A DNA stretch of 64,000 nt from Gordionus sp. m RMFG-2023. Taxonomy: Eukaryota > Nematomorpha > Gordioida > Chordodea > Parachordodidae. The position numbers and the translations under genes were made by a program. Below are positions 61,501-64,000 of the stretch, piece after piece; position 1 is the first letter of the stretch, and each line of letters begins with the position of its first letter. The stretch lies in contig NC_088779.1 of the NCBI RefSeq assembly GCF_954871325.1, positions 21,268,846-21,332,845 of the forward strand, in the 5' to 3' direction. The notes beneath the pieces are model-generated. The model worked only from the letters and a program-made list of their open reading frames with translations, was not told the DNA's origin and searched no databases.

Positions 61501-63706
61501 AATTCTAGGAAGTCCTAGGACATTAGTGCAACTAGGAGATCTAAGAGATGATGGCGAGGGATGTGAATTTCTAAAGATTTTACCTTTCGGTATTTTTTTG
61601 TTAGAGAAGCGAGAGTTTCCAATTTGCCTTGCAAACCTGTATTAGGTCGGTAAATGTTAAAAAGTTTATTTTCGGCCAATTTTTCGACGTTTGTCGAAGC
61701 GGTAGAATTTAAAGCTTTGCGAGATACGTATGATAAGGCTAAGATAGGGGCATAGATCCCATTTTTGGCCTAATTTATTTTTTTTGAATGATATTTAATA
61801 TATTTTTTCAAAAAAATGAATAAATATAGATTTTTGGGAAAAAGTTTTTAGGTACAAGATAGATGATTAATATATTTACCAAAAAAACCAAATTCAAATT
61901 TTATCTGTTAGGGATTCTTCTACCATTTTACAAGTACCCCAACAACCTTATAAGTGGGAATCATTCATTAAAACACAGCAGTTAGATGATGTTACGACAT
62001 GCGATGAATTTTATATAGGGAGAATACAAAAAAATTAAATGTTATAACAATCTATAACGAAAGCCTCTTATATAAATATCGTAATTAAAAGTATAAATCA
62101 ACAATACATCCATTTAATCAATGCGATAAGAATTTTTTTTTAAACTTGTTTAGAAACGAAAAAGCCGTCGTCCAGGTCCTGTTGGTCCCTGTATAACTTG
62201 ACAGCGATTTCCCACTGCAATCCTCTTTCTATTTGAAATGACCAGAGCTGGCACGAGACTACGCCACGAGGTGAGTGGAAATGAAAGGTTTGTTTTCGTA
62301 AAGGGGTTATCGATTCGCCACTTGTACCAAAATCTTCATCATTTGTTTATTTTTTTTAAACGAGGATTTTTTAGAATTTAAATGACTTATGAGAAGCAGA
62401 TATTTTAAGTCGGGTGGGGACTATTTTATTCACCTAATATTCCCATATCCCATTTCCCAGTTCTCTTAGCGTCCAGTATATAAGCGTTTAAACTATCAGT
62501 AAAATACTGAAATATAGTGTTTTGTAGAATGACTTTCAAGCCAAGTATTCTGTTCAGGAATTTTACTATGTTTGCGTAATCTAAAAGTTTTTTTAAAAAA
62601 AATATAAAAACAAGATGAAAATCTTCTATTTAGGAATTTTACTATGTTCGCATCTAAAAGTTTTTTTAAAAATATAAAAACAATAATAAAATTTGTAGTA
62701 ATATAAATCTTAAATTTCATCATCATATAAAATTTATCAAAAAGAGAGCTTTATTCCTATACATTTATATAGCATTAATTCAATGTTTGAATGAATGAAT
62801 AACGAACCTTTATCCAATGAATAACAGCCTTCTCTCTCTTTGACTACAAGTCCAACAGCAATGAGTCCTTCTAATGCGTCTAAAAAATATAAATAAAAAT
62901 CGTAAAATTTTAATATTAAAATATTATTTATTATAATGTTTAATTATTTCAAATGAAAGAGAACTTTTACAAGTCTATTATTGTTATGTTCCTGAATTTA
63001 ACAAAATTTTAAAAATCTACTTTAAATAAAGTGCATAGATAAGTTTATTAAAATTTACCTTTGAAAAAATTTCCGTTGTATTCGGGAGGATCAACCACGG
63101 CACAAGTGGGTGATAATATGCTTCTCATTACGCTATCCAGAGCCATTCTACCGTACTTTTGGGGTATAATTTAAAAACGAGATTATAAGGGTGATTTTTC
63201 GCGCCCTCAAAAAGGTGATTTATTCGTTTTCATTAATTGCCTTAATTTTAGACAAACTAATATTTATGAGGTAAGGCTTGATAGCCAAGGGTTAGAATAA
63301 AAGAGGACAAGATCTGATGCAGTCAAGGGTTAGTCGGTTGTATTTTTTAAAAATAAAATACAAATACAAACCAATGGCTTCAAATAGTTTCCAAAATATG
63401 AAGAAAAAAAATTGATAAATCTAGAGAACTTACACAAAATTAACAAACAATTTTAATAAACTTATTAGAATTATTAAAATTTCAAAAAAAAAATGATAGT
63501 AAAATGTTTTGGATATGTTTTTAACGATAGAAAAAAAGGCTTATTTTATAAATCGAATTTTGTCAATTTTTTTTTCACGTTATGGATACAGAAAGATTCA
63601 AAAGAAAAATATTTTGATTATACTATAGGTGTACTTTATTGTCGAAATTGAATTGACTGAGATCACGAGATTCTGTCGCCCTTCTATCACCGTGGGTTAA
63701 AGCGCC
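58559..63706 (-). CDS. SBNO: Strawberry notch homologue, C-terminal exons (partial)
   Basis: Nine exons in transcription order: 63706-63636 (boundaries +/-1), 63155-63059, 62879-62808, 62580-62434, 62258-62146, 61769-61584, 59281-59205, 58869-58634, 58578-58559; phases agree; about 339 C-terminal residues. The 5' exons lie past the window edge or were not found. SBNO proteins are DExD/H helicase-like nuclear regulators of transcription; this is the region after the helicase lobes. Diagnostic blocks: [151 protein letters not shown]. The last exon codes only DKLLRR plus stop, and its intron is 55 nt. A Ser/Asn insert (residues around [20 protein letters not shown]) sits between the two final blocks. 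Intron 6 holds hAT copy B. Confidence 0.92.
59443..59634. mobile_element. TA-flanked palindromic MITE, SBNO-intron copy
   Basis: Starts GTATTGTTTAAGCGATTTTT after TA, with core CTAAGCCTCGAGATTTCACT and ATAGATGTCCAAACCTCTGC, and ends ATCGAGCCGTTTAACAAAAC. No coding frame. Confidence 0.65.
60304..61301 (+). mobile_element. hAT transposon copy B, internally deleted
   Basis: Ends TATACCTAAAACGAATTATT and, inverted, TATACCTACAAAAATACG. Flanks ACTGCCAT (60296-60303) and ACTGCCAA (61302-61309) match at 7 of 8 bases. Both ends have dense CGAATA/TATTCG arrays like copy A. About 1.0 kb long versus 4.0 kb for copy A: the zinc finger and core are missing and only the C-terminal dimerisation region remains. 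Lies in SBNO intron 6, antisense to the host gene. Confidence 0.85.
60845..61027 (+). pseudogene. hAT transposase C-terminal dimerisation fragment
   Basis: An open 60-codon tail reads [20 protein letters not shown] and then [20 protein letters not shown], ending [15 protein letters not shown] before TAG. This is the hAT C-terminal dimerisation motif ([23 protein letters not shown]). It aligns with the 45420-45610 region of copy A, where the same block is disrupted. With no N-terminal domains it cannot act as a transposase. Confidence 0.85.
62556..62683 (-). repeat. Partial tandem duplication of an SBNO exon start and its splice acceptor
   Basis: Plus-strand phrase AGGAATTTTACTATGTT, then GCG, CTAAAAGTTTTTTTAAA and TATAAAAACAA, occurs at 62556-62613 and again at 62632-62683. 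The first copy spans the 5' end of the exon at 62434-62580 and its acceptor. The second is an upstream duplicate in the intron, complete with acceptor TTTTAG and codons for ANIVKFLNR, then diverging into intron sequence. Confidence 0.75.
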
Positions 63707-64000
63707 CTAATTATAATTAAGTAAAAGATGATATTGTTGACCATCTTATTTGTAAAAAAAGATCAGCATACTCGTTGTTATAAAAAAAAATAGTATTTCA
63801 TTATAAGTGGTATCTTTAAAATTAGATTAAGTAATTAATAATTTTAGGCTTCTTAGTTACATTCGTAAGATAAAACAATACTTATTTTTTTAATCCAAAA
63901 AAAATATTAAAGCATTAAAATATTTTATTTTCAATTAAAAAAATATGGAAATACTTGCCATCAAATACGCAAAACACTGTAAATATACTTACTAAAGATT

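Noticed and set aside
1-64000. CRISPR arrays, operons or phage genes
   Set aside because: The sequence is intron-bearing animal DNA; the tandem repeats seen are satellite units or transposon-internal, with no spacer structure.

Overview
This is an AT-rich piece of an animal nuclear genome. Genes are split by many introns, DNA-transposon remnants are dense, and there are no operons or prokaryotic signals. I read five protein-coding genes by joining exons whose splice phases agree and whose peptides match known families. They are an acid-phosphatase-like gene with its catalytic motif destroyed (+), an FBXW9 orthologue (+), a BRCA1 orthologue (+), a zona-pellucida (ZP) domain membrane protein (+), and the 3' part of a strawberry notch (SBNO) gene (-). 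BRCA1, SBNO and ZP proteins place the source among Metazoa. The compact introns (down to 43 nt in these models) and the base composition suggest an invertebrate, but I cannot name the phylum.

Layout. 1-3200: a degenerate satellite of about 310-330 bp period, with inverted copies. 3200-5900: AT-rich non-coding DNA. 5945-7992: pseudo-phosphatase. 8000-12270: repeats and no recognised gene. 12274-27883: FBXW9 in ten exons; its introns hold a PIF/Harbinger element next to a MITE, decayed hAT pieces and TA-flanked MITEs. 27884-31063: intergenic repeats. 31064-41206: BRCA1 in 16 exons. 42093-46069: a decayed hAT transposon with an internal tandem repeat. 46080-48500: intergenic, with one orphan candidate exon. 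48502-57460: ZP-domain gene in eight exons, with large repeat-filled introns. 58559-63706: last nine SBNO exons on the minus strand, with a second, internally deleted hAT copy in one intron.

The genes do not form a pathway. BRCA1 (DNA repair ubiquitin ligase), FBXW9 (SCF substrate receptor) and SBNO (helicase-like chromatin factor) are nuclear or regulatory housekeeping genes; the ZP and phosphatase-like products enter the secretory route. The shared feature is splice-site usage: in the 41 acceptors of my models the triplet is TAG in 21, AAG in 15 and CAG in 5, an unusually high share of AAG.

Limits: exon boundaries come from reading frame, phase and family similarity by eye, with no transcript support. 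Repeat ends are given to within a few bases where target-site duplications are visible, otherwise approximately.
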